64,000 bases of DNA from JBQTIY01 sp052387675 (GCA_052387675.1 JBQTIY010000007.1:372001-436000), one strand, 5' to 3'. Positions 8,621 through 18,450 are shown, counted from the first letter of the stretch. A program made the numbers and translations. The notes: generated by a model not told the origin, from the letters alone.

Positions 8621-9177
8621 CGCCCCTGCTCATCACCCTTGGCCTGCTGCTCTTTTTGGCACTCTGGGCCACGCTGCTCTACAACGCGCTGGTGCGCACG
8701 CGCAACCACTGCAACGAGTCCTGGGCCGACGTGGACACCGAACTCAAGCGCCGCTACGACCTCATCCCCAATCTGGTGCAGACCGTGCGCGGCTACGCGG
8801 CCCACGAGCGCGAGACGCTGGACCGGGTGGTGGCCGCGCGCAACACGGCCAAGGCCAACGAGGGGCCCGTGGAAAGCCAGGCGCGTGACGAGAATGCGCT
8901 CATCGGCAGCCTGCGCAAACTGGCGGTCGTGGTGGAGGCCTACCCGGCGCTAAAGGCCGACGCGCACTTCCTCGAACTGCAAGAGCAACTCGCCCTCACC
9001 GAGGATCGCATCCAGCGCGCGCGGCGCTTTTTTAACGCCAATGTGCGCCACATGAACAACCTCGTCGAGACCGTGCCCTCCAATCTCATGGCGCGCGTGG
9101 CTGGCTTCACGCGCCGCGCCTACTTCGAGATCGACGAGCCGCAGCGCCAGACGCCGTCGGCCGCCGTGCTGCCATGA
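8617..9177 (+). CDS. lemA: LemA family protein
   Basis: 186 residues, the family's usual size. One N-terminal membrane helix is followed by the LemA core: YNALVRTRNHCNESWADVD, KRRYDLIPNLVQTVRGYAAHE and the conserved end FFNANVRHMNNLVETVPSNLMA. LemA proteins are membrane-anchored helical bundles of uncertain function. It overlaps both neighbours by four bases. Confidence 0.93.
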   Translation: MTPLLITLGLLLFLALWATLLYNALVRTRNHCNESWADVDTELKRRYDLIPNLVQTVRGYAAHERETLDRVVAARNTAKANEGPVESQARDENALIGSLRKLAVVVEAYPALKADAHFLELQEQLALTEDRIQRARRFFNANVRHMNNLVETVPSNLMARVAGFTRRAYFEIDEPQRQTPSAAVLP

Positions 9178-10214
9178 ACCTCATTCTCGGCCTCGAAACT
9201 TCCTGCGACGAGACCGCCGCGGCGGTCGTGCGCGGCGGTGTGGAGTGCCTCGGCCAGCGCGTGGCCTCGCAGGTGGACTTGCACGCGCGCTTCGGCGGCG
9301 TCATTCCCGAGATCGCCAGCCGCAGCCATCTCGAGGCGCTGTTTCCGGCCATCGAAGAGACTCTCGGCGAGGCCGGCGTCACGCTCGCGCAACTCGACGG
9401 GCTGGCCGTGACGGTGACGCCGGGGCTGGTGGGCTGCCTGCTCGTGGGCCTCTCCACCGCCAAGGGCTTGGCCATCTCCACGGGCCTGCCGCTCGTGCCG
9501 GTGAATCACGTGCACGGGCACATTTACGGCGCGCTTATGCCGTGGATGGCCGAGCGCCGTGCGCGCGGCGAGCCGGAGACGCCGCCTTGGCCGCTGGCCT
9601 CGCTCGTGGTTTCGGGCGGACACACGTCGCTTTTCGAGAGCCGCAGCCCGACCGAGCACCGGCGCATCGCGCGCACGATCGATGATGCCGCCGGCGAGGC
9701 CTACGACAAGGTCGCGGCGCTGATGGGCCTCGGCTATCCCGGCGGGCCGGCCATTGATCGCCTCGCGCGCGACGGCGATCCGCGCGCCTATGATTTTCCG
9801 CGCAGCCGGCCGGGCGGCCTGGACTTCTCCTTCTCGGGGCTCAAGACCGCCGTGCTGCATGCAGTGCGCGGGCCGAACGCGCCGCGCGGCGCACCGCTCC
9901 TGCCCACGGTGCACAAGGCCGACGTCGCGGCTTCCTTCCAGGCCGCGGTCGTGGACATTCTCGTCGAGCGACTCATGGCGGCGGCCGAGCGCATCGGCGC
10001 CGGCGGGCTCGTCGTCAGCGGCGGCGTGGCGGCCAACTCGGCGCTGCGCGCGCGCGCCGCCGCCGAAGCGGGCCGGCGCGGCCTGCCGCTCTTTTTGCCT
10101 ACGCACGCGCTGGCCACCGACAATGCCGTGATGATCGCCGGCCTGGGCCACTGGCTCTTGGCCGAAGGCCGCACTGCCGGCCTGGAACTGGACGTCCTCG
10201 CCCGCGCCGACTGA
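9174..10214 (+). CDS. tsaD: tRNA N6-threonylcarbamoyladenosine synthase TsaD
   Basis: 346 residues, full length. TsaD transfers the threonylcarbamoyl group to A37 of ANN-decoding tRNAs, together with TsaB and TsaE. It begins with ILGLETSCDETAAAVV and has the iron-binding VNHVHGHIYG near residue 110, the ASKH-fold nucleotide motifs (SGGHTSLF, YPGGPAIDRLA), SFSGLKTAVL, and VSGGVAANSALR with a late DNAVMIAGLG. The start overlaps the lemA stop. Essential in most bacteria. No tsaB or tsaE lies in the window. Confidence 0.97.
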   Translation: MNLILGLETSCDETAAAVVRGGVECLGQRVASQVDLHARFGGVIPEIASRSHLEALFPAIEETLGEAGVTLAQLDGLAVTVTPGLVGCLLVGLSTAKGLAISTGLPLVPVNHVHGHIYGALMPWMAERRARGEPETPPWPLASLVVSGGHTSLFESRSPTEHRRIARTIDDAAGEAYDKVAALMGLGYPGGPAIDRLARDGDPRAYDFPRSRPGGLDFSFSGLKTAVLHAVRGPNAPRGAPLLPTVHKADVAASFQAAVVDILVERLMAAAERIGAGGLVVSGGVAANSALRARAAAEAGRRGLPLFLPTHALATDNAVMIAGLGHWLLAEGRTAGLELDVLARAD

Positions 10215-10286
10215 GGCCTTGGACGCCCGCGGCCAGGGCCGTTACGATGCGCCGAATTCCGCGCCTTCCGGCGCCGCGAGCATCCC

Positions 10287-11444
<1,158 letters not shown>

Positions 11445-11493
11445 CGGCCCTCGGCGGCCCAGCCGGTTCTTGGATCGGCCGCTGGGGTCGGCC

Positions 11494-11532
11494 TAGTCAA
11501 TCTTGACAGATAGTTAGTTGATTGACTAAAGT
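11494..11532 (+). promoter_or_regulatory. Promoter with flanking inverted repeat (AAA ATPase gene)
   Basis: TTGACA (11503-11508), an 18-base spacer and TAAAGT (11527-11532), ending six bases before the ATG at 11539. A perfect 9-base inverted repeat, TAGTCAATC (11494-11502) and GATTGACTA (11520-11528), abuts the -35 and overlaps the -10. A dimeric repressor bound there would block the promoter. The stretch is strikingly AT-rich for this genome. Confidence 0.55.
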
Positions 11533-11538
11533 TAGCCG

Positions 11539-12765
11539 ATGCCAGCATTTCCTCTAAAGACTCAAGCTAAGGCCCAGCCCAACCCCTACCGACCAGGGGC
11601 TGGCCACATGCCTCCTTACCTGGCGGGCCGCCAGGCCGAGATCGGCGAATTTGAGGGGCTGCTCGACCAGACCACGATCCTGAACAACGCGGTCCTCACG
11701 GGTCTGCGTGGAGTCGGCAAAACCGTTCTGCTCGAACTGCTTCGGCCGCACGCCATCCGCCGCGGCTGGGGCTGGGTCGGCACCAACCTCTCCGAGTCGG
11801 CGAGCATCAGCGAGGAGCATCTCGCGACAAGGCTCCTGACCGACCTAGCCGTCCTGACTGCCGACGTGGAAGTCGCCCGACATGACGTCGCCAAGATCGG
11901 CTTCGTCCCTGCGCCTCAGCAGGCCGTCGTGACTCTGAACTTCGAGACGCTCCGGTTCATTCACGACAACACGCCCGGTCTCGCGACAGACAAACTCAAG
12001 GCGGTCCTCGAGGCCGTTCACGAGCACCTTCCGCGAACGGGTGTCCGCGGCCTCGTCTTCGCCTATGACGAAGCCCAGAATCTCGCCGACCACGCGCCGG
12101 ACAAGCAGTATCCCTTGTCGCTCCTGCTCGACACTTTTCAGTCGATACAGGCCAAGGGCATTCCCTTTCTGCTCGTGCTCACGGGCTTGCCGACGCTCTT
12201 CCCCAAGCTTGTTGAGGCGCGGACCTTTTCCGAGCGGATGTTTCGGGTCTTGTTCCTGGACCGGCTCGATGAGGAGTCGAGCCGGCAAGCCATCATCCGG
12301 CCGCTGAAGGAGCAGTCCGGGCCGGTGAATTTCAGCGACGAAGCCGTGGCAGTCATCATCAAGGAGTCGGGCGGCTACCCGTACTTCATCCAGTTCATCT
12401 GCCGGGAGTACTTCGATGCGCTGTCTCAGCGGCTCTCGGCCGGCGAGAGGGCGCCGGTCCCGGTTCACGAGATCCTGCTCAAACTCGACCGGGACTTCTT
12501 CGCGGGCCGCTGGGTGCGGGTCACCGATCGCCAGCGCGAGTTGCTCACCGTGATCGCGATGCTCGAAAGCTGCGAAGCGGAATTCACTACACAGGAGATC
12601 GTCGAGAAGTCGAAGTCGACACTCGCGAAGTCCTTCAGCTCGAGCCACGTCAGCCAGATTCTTCGCTCGCTGTTGGACGCCGGGCTGGTTTTCAAGAACC
12701 GGCACGGACGGTACTCCTTCGCCGTGCCGCTCCTGGGGCAGTTCATTCGCCGCCAGGCGCGCTGA
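11539..12765 (+). CDS. Orphan AAA ATPase with C-terminal winged helix
   Basis: 408 residues. The P-loop is GLRGVGKT (about 55-62), Walker B is LVFAYDEAQ near residue 172, and a sensor-like strand reads LLVLTGLP. The architecture (ATPase, helical lid, then a predicted winged helix in the last 80 residues) resembles the Orc1/Cdc6-STAND type of AAA proteins. Codon choice looks less GC-biased than in the neighbours, and the gene has a separate AT-rich palindromic promoter, so recent transfer is likely. It stands alone, ending one base before a convergent gene. Substrate unknown; autoregulation through the winged helix is a guess. Confidence 0.8.
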   Translation: MPAFPLKTQAKAQPNPYRPGAGHMPPYLAGRQAEIGEFEGLLDQTTILNNAVLTGLRGVGKTVLLELLRPHAIRRGWGWVGTNLSESASISEEHLATRLLTDLAVLTADVEVARHDVAKIGFVPAPQQAVVTLNFETLRFIHDNTPGLATDKLKAVLEAVHEHLPRTGVRGLVFAYDEAQNLADHAPDKQYPLSLLLDTFQSIQAKGIPFLLVLTGLPTLFPKLVEARTFSERMFRVLFLDRLDEESSRQAIIRPLKEQSGPVNFSDEAVAVIIKESGGYPYFIQFICREYFDALSQRLSAGERAPVPVHEILLKLDRDFFAGRWVRVTDRQRELLTVIAMLESCEAEFTTQEIVEKSKSTLAKSFSSSHVSQILRSLLDAGLVFKNRHGRYSFAVPLLGQFIRRQAR

Positions 12766-12766
12766 G

Positions 12767-13852
12767 CTACCAGCTCCAGTCGAAGCTCGCACGCCAGGCC
12801 AAGAGCGCCTCGCGGTCCTGGGACTGCACGAGCGCTTCTCGGTCGAGTCCGTCCGGCGCCGGCGCCAAGCGCTGCAGGGCATCACAGACACTCGCGCGCT
12901 CCTGTTCGGGCAACGCCGACCACGCCAAAAGATGCCAGAGCGTCAAGCTGTCCGTCTCGCGCTCGGTCGCCAGCACCTCGGCTAGAGCCTGAGCAAGCGC
13001 CTGACTTCTCGCTGCATGAGACGCCTGGTCACGCTCGAGGGCGTCGGCGCTGCCGCGTAGCACGGCCTCGTCGAGGCGCGCGACCGCCGCGCGCCAAGCT
13101 TCGGGAGCGGAGTCCCACGTGGGCGTGGCTGGACCGCTCATTGGCGCGGAGCGCGTGCTCGCGCCCGACGGCACCGTGACGCGCCGCAGCGGTGTCTCAA
13201 AGGAAACCTGGCCCGAGAGCACCGAGAGCCGCGTGCTGCCATCGTCCTGGACTTGCGCGGTGTAGACGCAGCCCAGATCCACGGCCAGCCCGCCCGGAGT
13301 GCCGAGTTGGAACAATCGCGGCGCAGCAAAAATGCTGGCCGTGAGCGTGCCGCGCTCCAGCCAGAGCAGGTGCTCGGCATCGGCGGCCAGCTCCGGGCTC
13401 GGGCGCCCGACGCGCAGCGCAGACTCCGGCTCCAGCAGCAGCGCGCCGATGTCGCCGATCTCGATGCGGACGCGCGTGCGCTCGTCGGTGACGAGGCGCT
13501 CGCCGTCGCGCAGTTCCGAGCGCGTGAACTCGCCCGACAGCGCGCTGGCCAGATAGACCGGGCCGTCGAGTTCGCCCGGCGGCGCGGCCGGCGGCGCGGC
13601 GCCTCCTTGCGCCCACCACCACAGGCCGCCGAGCAGCAGAGCCAGCAGGCCTGCGGCCAGAGCGACGCCGAGCGGCGGCAGCCGAGGCCACTTGCGCCGA
13701 GCGGGCAGCGGAGCGGCCGGCAGCCGGCCCGTCCAGCGATGACGGCCAAGCTCGGCTTCGAGTGCCGCGAGTTCCGGATCGTGTTCGCCGCGGCGATCCC
13801 AGAGCGGATCGTCGCCGGTGCCGTCGCTGTCGAGTGAATCTTGCGGCTTCAT
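12767..13852 (-). CDS. FecR-like membrane protein (candidate anti-sigma factor)
   Basis: 361 residues: about 55 cytoplasmic residues, one membrane helix (LGVALAAGLLALLLGGLWWW), then a FecR-type periplasmic domain (ERLVTDERTRVRIEIGDIGALLLEPESALRVG, in which the usual FecR strands are seen) and a helical tail. It overlaps the ECF sigma gene by ATGA. In related systems such a protein holds its sigma factor at the membrane until a signal arrives, so it is the obvious partner of that sigma factor. The N-terminus has no clear zinc-finger (ZAS) motif. Confidence 0.75.
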   Translation of the reverse strand: MKPQDSLDSDGTGDDPLWDRRGEHDPELAALEAELGRHRWTGRLPAAPLPARRKWPRLPPLGVALAAGLLALLLGGLWWWAQGGAAPPAAPPGELDGPVYLASALSGEFTRSELRDGERLVTDERTRVRIEIGDIGALLLEPESALRVGRPSPELAADAEHLLWLERGTLTASIFAAPRLFQLGTPGGLAVDLGCVYTAQVQDDGSTRLSVLSGQVSFETPLRRVTVPSGASTRSAPMSGPATPTWDSAPEAWRAAVARLDEAVLRGSADALERDQASHAARSQALAQALAEVLATERETDSLTLWHLLAWSALPEQERASVCDALQRLAPAPDGLDREALVQSQDREALLAWRASFDWSW

Positions 13853-14451
13853 GGCCAGCCCTTCTCGCGCAGCGCCGCTTGCAGCAGCTTCATGCCGCGT
13901 GACAGATTCACGCGCACCGAGCCATGCGTGAGGCCGGTGGCCTCGGCGATCTGAGGGCCGCTGAGGCCCTCCACCAAGCGCATGGCCAGCGTCTCGCGGT
14001 AGGCGACGGGCAGGCCGCGCAGCACCGCGAGCACGTCGAGACGCCCATCGGCTCCGCGGCGCGGATCCATCGGCTCGGACTCGATCGGCGTCTCAAGGCG
14101 ACGTCGCGCGCGCTCGCAGCCGCGCTGCGCGGCGTGGCGCGCCATGGCCGCCAGCCAGGCGCCGACATGCTCGCCGTCACGCACTTGATGCAGCGCGCGC
14201 CACGCGGCGAGGAAGACATCCTGCATGAGGTCGTCGGCTTCGCCACGCGGCGCGCGGGTCACGAGCACGGCGTGCACCATCGGCGCAAAACGCTCGTAGA
14301 GGGCGCGGAAGGCTTGCTCGTCGCCGTCTAGGGCGCGCGCGTGCAGGCGCGCGTCCAGGGCCGGTCCTGAGCGAGCAGCTTCCGCCTCGACCACGGGCCG
14401 AATCGGCTCAACCCGCGGGGAGGCGGCTGCGGATGCCTTGGACGAGTTCAT
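13849..14451 (-). CDS. ECF-type RNA polymerase sigma factor
   Basis: 200 residues. Region sigma2 spans about 40-110 (DEQAFRALYERFAPMVHAV, then ADDLMQDVFLAAWRAL), and sigma4 covers the last 60 residues (LPVAYRETLAMRLVEGLS, ATGLTHGSVRVNLSRG). The chosen ATG overlaps the upstream gene by 44 bases; a later GTG near 14394 would shorten an unconserved leader. It is coupled to the FecR-like gene. Confidence 0.9.
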   Translation of the reverse strand: MNSSKASAAASPRVEPIRPVVEAEAARSGPALDARLHARALDGDEQAFRALYERFAPMVHAVLVTRAPRGEADDLMQDVFLAAWRALHQVRDGEHVGAWLAAMARHAAQRGCERARRRLETPIESEPMDPRRGADGRLDVLAVLRGLPVAYRETLAMRLVEGLSGPQIAEATGLTHGSVRVNLSRGMKLLQAALREKGWP

Positions 14452-15298
14452 CGTGCGTCTTCGCGTTGAGCAGCGGGCCTACCGTGACCAACAGGTTTCG
14501 GCGGACGACGTCGCGAGTGGGAGCATCTTCGGTCAGCTTCACCGCGCTGTCGAGATGGAGCCAGGCTTCGGCGCGCACGGCCGCATCCGGCTGTGCGAGC
14601 AGGCCGAGCGCGGCGCCCAGCCGCACGCCGGGGTCGGCCGGCGCGAGCCGCACGGCGTCGCGCAGAGTGCTGGCCTCCTCGGCGTGCCGCGCGAAGCCGG
14701 CCTCGCGCAGCGCCGCGCGCAAAAAGCCCAGGTCGAGGAAGACCAGCCCCGCCGAACGGGCCTGGGCCTGGCAGTAGCGACCGCCCAGTGCCGGCGACGG
14801 CGCCGGCACCGGCGCGGCGTTGACGAGCATGTGCGCCGACGCCGGCGTCGCTGTCGATGCGGATCCCGACGCGCTCCCGGGACGCAGAGCCTTCGCCGCG
14901 GCCTCGTGGACGTCGGCGTCGTATTGCAGTTCACGGAAGAGCGCCGCGAGCAAGGCTTCGCGCTGCAGGTCAGAGGGCCGTTCACGCCGCTCGCCCACGC
15001 CGGTGGCATAGATCACTGCCCGTCGCAGAGTTTCTACGTGGACCAGCGGGTCCTCGCTGCGCAGCAGGATCTCGTAGGTGTCTCCGGCGAGCTTGTCGAG
15101 GTTGTAGTCCGCCTTCACTCCGAAGGCGCCGCCATCCCAGGGCAGCGAAGCGGACTGGCCGATATCGAGCGGATGGCACAGCGTCGGCGGGCCAAGCGCT
15201 GCGGGGCCGAGCGCCATCGGATCGAGCACTGGCGGGCTGAGCGGTGGCGCCGAGAGTGAGAGGCTGGTCAAACTCGTGAGCAGCAAGGCGGTCAACAT
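14408..15298 (-). CDS. Alanine-rich exported protein upstream of the sigma gene
   Basis: 296 residues. The ATG at 15298 is preferred over an upstream TTG at 15352 because GGAG lies seven bases before it and it begins a hydrophobic leader (LTALLLTSLTSLSLSA). The mature part is helical and resembles short HEAT or TPR-like repeats (LQREALLAALFRELQ, EAWLHLDSAVKL), but no family is recognised. It comes first in a three-gene cassette with the ECF sigma factor and FecR-like protein, so it may be a signal sensor or simply co-regulated. Confidence 0.6.
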   Translation of the reverse strand: MLTALLLTSLTSLSLSAPPLSPPVLDPMALGPAALGPPTLCHPLDIGQSASLPWDGGAFGVKADYNLDKLAGDTYEILLRSEDPLVHVETLRRAVIYATGVGERRERPSDLQREALLAALFRELQYDADVHEAAAKALRPGSASGSASTATPASAHMLVNAAPVPAPSPALGGRYCQAQARSAGLVFLDLGFLRAALREAGFARHAEEASTLRDAVRLAPADPGVRLGAALGLLAQPDAAVRAEAWLHLDSAVKLTEDAPTRDVVRRNLLVTVGPLLNAKTHDELVQGIRSRLPAG

Positions 15299-15406
15299 GA
15301 GCAGGCTCCAGAAAGGGTCGGCCCGTTCGGGCCAGGGAAACTCGTCTGCCAAGAGTCCGCGGGGCGCGGCGGTGTTAACGCAGCAGATCCGGCCGGGGGC
15401 AAGCGC

Positions 15407-15412
15407 TAGAAT
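15407..15412 (+). promoter_or_regulatory. Putative -10 box of the deoxyhypusine-synthase-like gene
   Basis: TAGAAT, identical to the box in front of the AraC-type gene, but here about 60 bases upstream of the ATG and so compatible with a leader carrying the strong ribosome-binding site. No clear -35. Confidence 0.35.
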
Positions 15413-15462
15413 CCGCGGACTTCACGGCGGGCGCCCACAGGGCGCGGCCTGCCCCGACCCAG

Positions 15463-15473
15463 GGAGGTGATCG
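15463..15473 (+). promoter_or_regulatory. Extended Shine-Dalgarno that fixes the start
   Basis: GGAGGTGATC inside this stretch is complementary to the 3' end of 16S rRNA over ten bases, five bases before the ATG at 15479. A GTG that opens the frame at 15467 is part of this site and is not the start. It is the strongest ribosome-binding site in the window. Confidence 0.8.
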
Positions 15474-15478
15474 AGGAC

Positions 15479-16543
15479 ATGGCCAACAAAGGGCACGGAG
15501 AGCATCACCGGCACGCCAACATGGGCACCGGCCACAGCGACGGCTTGGAGCCGGTGCGCTCGCTCGACCTGGCCAAGGTGGGCTCGGTGGATGAGTTGGT
15601 GCGCGGCATGGCCGCGACGAGCTTCGGCGGGCGCAGCCTGGGCGAGGCCGCCGACATCCTGGAAGTCATGGTGCGCGACCCGCACTGCAAGGTCGTGCTG
15701 ACGCTCTCCGGCGCCATGACCATCGCCAAGCAAGGCCTGATCATCGCCGAGATGATCGAGCGCGGCTGGGTGCAGGCGGTGGTCTCCACCGGCGCGCTCA
15801 TGTGCCACGGCCTCGTCGAGACCGCCGGCATGCTGCACTTCAAGCACGACCCCACGCTCTCCGACGAGGTGCTCTTCGAGAAGGGCTACAACCGGGTCTA
15901 CGACACGATCGAGCTGGAGCAAAACCTCGACGACACCGAGAAGATCATGGCGCGCGTGCTGCGCGATGTGCCCGAAGGCGAGGTCATGTGCAGCCACAAG
16001 CTCACGCGGCGCATCGGCGCGCACTTGGCGCAGCAGGGCGCGGGCCGCGGGCCGCTGCGCTCAGCTTTCGAGAAGGACGTGCCCATCTATGTGCCGGCCT
16101 TCACCGACAGCGAACTGGGCTTGGACTACGGCACCAACAACCATCGCCGTCGCCTGGCCGGCAAGGGCCCGCTGCCCTTCGACCCCTTCCTAGACCTAGA
16201 GGATTTCCGCGAGCGCATCGACGCGAATGAAACCTGGGGCATCTTCACCATCGGCGGCGGCGTGCCGCGCAACTGGGCCCAGCAAGTGGCGCCTTACATC
16301 GACATCCTCGGCAAGCGCGTGCCCCAGATGCAGCGGCCGCTGCGCCGCTACAAGTACGCCGTGCGCATTTGCCCCGAGCCTGTGCATTGGGGCGGGCTCT
16401 CGGGCTGCGACTACAGCGAATCGGTGAGCTGGGGCAAGATCGTGCCGCGCAGCGAAGGCGGCCGCTGGGCCGAAGTGAAGGACGACGCCACGATCGCCTG
16501 GCCGCTCATCGTGCGAGCGGTGATGGAGCGCGTGGACCGCTAA
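15479..16543 (+). CDS. Deoxyhypusine synthase-like protein
   Basis: 354 residues, homologous along its length to deoxyhypusine synthase, which moves the aminobutyl group of spermidine to a lysine of eIF5A. It has the NAD-fold motifs (LTLSGAMTIAKQG, STGALMCHGLVET) and, near residue 320, VSWGKI with the lysine that forms the enzyme-substrate imine. Bacteria have no eIF5A, and some bacterial relatives act as homospermidine synthases or on other substrates, so the real reaction here is open. The N-terminus is histidine-rich (HGEHHRH). The gene stands alone with a very strong ribosome-binding site, suggesting high expression. Confidence 0.9.
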   Translation: MANKGHGEHHRHANMGTGHSDGLEPVRSLDLAKVGSVDELVRGMAATSFGGRSLGEAADILEVMVRDPHCKVVLTLSGAMTIAKQGLIIAEMIERGWVQAVVSTGALMCHGLVETAGMLHFKHDPTLSDEVLFEKGYNRVYDTIELEQNLDDTEKIMARVLRDVPEGEVMCSHKLTRRIGAHLAQQGAGRGPLRSAFEKDVPIYVPAFTDSELGLDYGTNNHRRRLAGKGPLPFDPFLDLEDFRERIDANETWGIFTIGGGVPRNWAQQVAPYIDILGKRVPQMQRPLRRYKYAVRICPEPVHWGGLSGCDYSESVSWGKIVPRSEGGRWAEVKDDATIAWPLIVRAVMERVDR

Positions 16544-16550
16544 GCGGCGG

Positions 16551-16895
16551 TCAGTCGTCCTCGCCGCGCTCGATCTCCAGCACCTTGCCGGCGGCGGTGA
16601 CCTCGATCTCAACCGCCTCGCCGTTGTGCGAGCCGATGAGGCAGTAGACGAGTTGGCCGTGCTCCTGTTCGATCTCGGCGCCGGTCAGCAGGACGCCTGG
16701 CAGAGCCGCGCGACCTGCGGCGAGCACGATCGCCGGCACTTTGTCCAAGCTGACGACGCGGTCCTCGTCTTCGTCCTCGTCGTCAGCCGCCATCGCCGTG
16801 GCCGAGCTTTCACTGTCCTCACAACAGACGGTGCAGCAGCCCGGCAACCAAGCGCCGGCGAGCAGGACCAGGAGCAGGATCGAGAGCTTCAACAT
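16551..16895 (-). CDS. Small lipoprotein with PepSY-like domain
   Basis: 114 residues. A lipoprotein signal ends in LPGC (modified cysteine near residue 19), followed by an acidic linker (DDEDEDEDR) and a PepSY-like fold: VPAIVLAAGRAALPG, then VYCLIGSHNGEAVEIEV and GKVLEIE. PepSY proteins are small periplasmic domains sometimes thought to inhibit peptidases. GGAGGT precedes the ATG. It faces the deoxyhypusine-synthase-like gene tail to tail. Confidence 0.75.
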   Translation of the reverse strand: MLKLSILLLVLLAGAWLPGCCTVCCEDSESSATAMAADDEDEDEDRVVSLDKVPAIVLAAGRAALPGVLLTGAEIEQEHGQLVYCLIGSHNGEAVEIEVTAAGKVLEIERGEDD

Positions 16896-16981
16896 CGCAG
16901 CACCTCCGAGGACGTGCGTTGGTGGGACTGTACTCGATCCCGTTCCGGGCTGGCAGCCGCCGTCGACGGCTCAGATCGCCC

Positions 16982-17917
16982 TCAGGGGGCTTCTCTGGAC
17001 AGCGCTCCCGCGGGAAAGGCCACCCGAAAGATTTCGCCGAGCATCAGGAACTCGACTGAGCGCGAGGAGGTCGAGCGCCAGACCAGGCCGATCCGGCGCT
17101 TGGGTGCGGGCTCCTTGAAACTGCGGACCACGAGGCCCTTCAGGCACTCCGCTTCTGCGCGCGCCATGGCGGGCAGCAGCGTGACGCCCAGCCCGGCGCC
17201 GACCAGCCCGAGCAGCGTGCGCAGGCTCGTGGCGCTCGCATCGCCCAGCTCGCGCGCACCGTTCTCGTGACAGAGCGCCAGCGCCTGATCGCGCAGGCAG
17301 TGCCCGTCCTCAAGCAAAAGGACTTCGCTGCGGCGCAGTTCCGAGAGGCGCGCGGGCCCGCTGCCGGCGAGGCGGTGCCCGGCCGGAGCCACGAGCAGGA
17401 AGGGGTCGTCGCAGAGCGGCAGGCTGGTGAGCCCCGGCGCGGGGATGGGCAGCGCCAGCAGGGCCGCGTCGAGCCGGCCCGTGCGCAGCAGTTCGAGCAG
17501 CTCCGAAGTGCGCGCCTCGCGCAGCACGAGACGCAGCTTGGGATGCGCGGCGCGCGCCGCCGTGAGCAGGCCGGGCAGCACGTAGGGAGCCACGGTGGGA
17601 ATGGCCCCGAAGGAGAGCGGGCCCACGAGTGGGCCACCTTGTCCGACCGCCGCCTCGACCAGCGTGTCCACATCGCCGATCACGGCGCGCGCGCGCTCCA
17701 GCACGTGCACGCCGGCCGTGGTGAGCGCGACGCGACGACGATTGCGTTCCAGCAGGCGCACGCCGAGCTGCTCCTCGAGCAGGCGGATCTGCTCGGAGAG
17801 CGCGGGCTGGCTCACGTGGCTGGCCGCCGCCGCCGCGCGGAAGTTGAGCGTCTCCGCCACGGCGATGAGGTACTCGAGCTGGCGCAGTGTGGGGCGAGGG
17901 CGGGTGGCGCGTTTCAC
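16982..17917 (-). CDS. LysR-family regulator, OxyR-like
   Basis: 311 residues. N-terminal winged HTH (PTLRQLEYLIAVAETLNFRAAAAASHVSQPALSEQI, cut here only as landmarks) and a C-terminal LysR substrate domain. It is the third gene of the ahpC-ahpD operon, joined to ahpD by ATGA, so the peroxide sensor OxyR is the natural comparison. A cysteine in LPLCDDPFLL and another in EDGHCLRDQALALCHENG sit where OxyR's redox pair would be expected. It probably regulates its own operon. Confidence 0.87.
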   Translation of the reverse strand: MKRATRPRPTLRQLEYLIAVAETLNFRAAAAASHVSQPALSEQIRLLEEQLGVRLLERNRRRVALTTAGVHVLERARAVIGDVDTLVEAAVGQGGPLVGPLSFGAIPTVAPYVLPGLLTAARAAHPKLRLVLREARTSELLELLRTGRLDAALLALPIPAPGLTSLPLCDDPFLLVAPAGHRLAGSGPARLSELRRSEVLLLEDGHCLRDQALALCHENGARELGDASATSLRTLLGLVGAGLGVTLLPAMARAEAECLKGLVVRSFKEPAPKRRIGLVWRSTSSRSVEFLMLGEIFRVAFPAGALSREAP

Positions 17918-18441
17918 GCGGGCATCATACGGTTCTGCTCGACAGCGGCCGCGACCACGACCGCGGCAATGCGCACGATCTCCTGCACCATGGCCGGACT
18001 GGCGCCCAGTTGGCGCAGTTGCTTCTCATGCGCCTGGATGCACATGCCGCAGCCGTTCACGACCGAGGTCGCGATGGCCCACAGCTCGAGGTCCAGCTTG
18101 GGCGCCGCCGTGCTGGCCAGGCCCTGCATGCGCAGCCCAGCCGGCAGTTGGCTGTACTCCGACGACTCCATGAGATGCACGAAGCGGTAGTAGACGTTGT
18201 TCATGGTCATGAGCGCGGCGCCCGTGCGCACGGCCTGCGCGACCTCCGCGGAAAGATGCGCGCCCGCCTCCTCGGCGACGGCCGCCGCAAGCGGCTCAGA
18301 GCGCACGGCGATGGCCGAAGCCAGCGCCGCACCCCAGGCCTGCTGCGGCGTGAGGTGCTGCGGCGCGCGGATCACGCGCAGGTTGAGGCGCAGATCGCGC
18401 GCGGAATCGTGCTGTAGAAGAGCGTCGAGTGTCGCGGTCAT
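17914..18441 (-). CDS. ahpD: Alkyl hydroperoxidase AhpD
   Basis: 175 residues, all-helical carboxymuconolactone-decarboxylase fold. The active site CGMC (Cys131, Cys134) with His138 and Glu119 is spaced as in the mycobacterial enzyme, where AhpD reduces AhpC as part of a peroxide and peroxynitrite defence chain. AAAGGA precedes the ATG. It sits between ahpC and the LysR gene on one transcript. Confidence 0.93.
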   Translation of the reverse strand: MTATLDALLQHDSARDLRLNLRVIRAPQHLTPQQAWGAALASAIAVRSEPLAAAVAEEAGAHLSAEVAQAVRTGAALMTMNNVYYRFVHLMESSEYSQLPAGLRMQGLASTAAPKLDLELWAIATSVVNGCGMCIQAHEKQLRQLGASPAMVQEIVRIAAVVVAAAVEQNRMMPA

Positions 18442-18450
18442 GGGTTCCTT

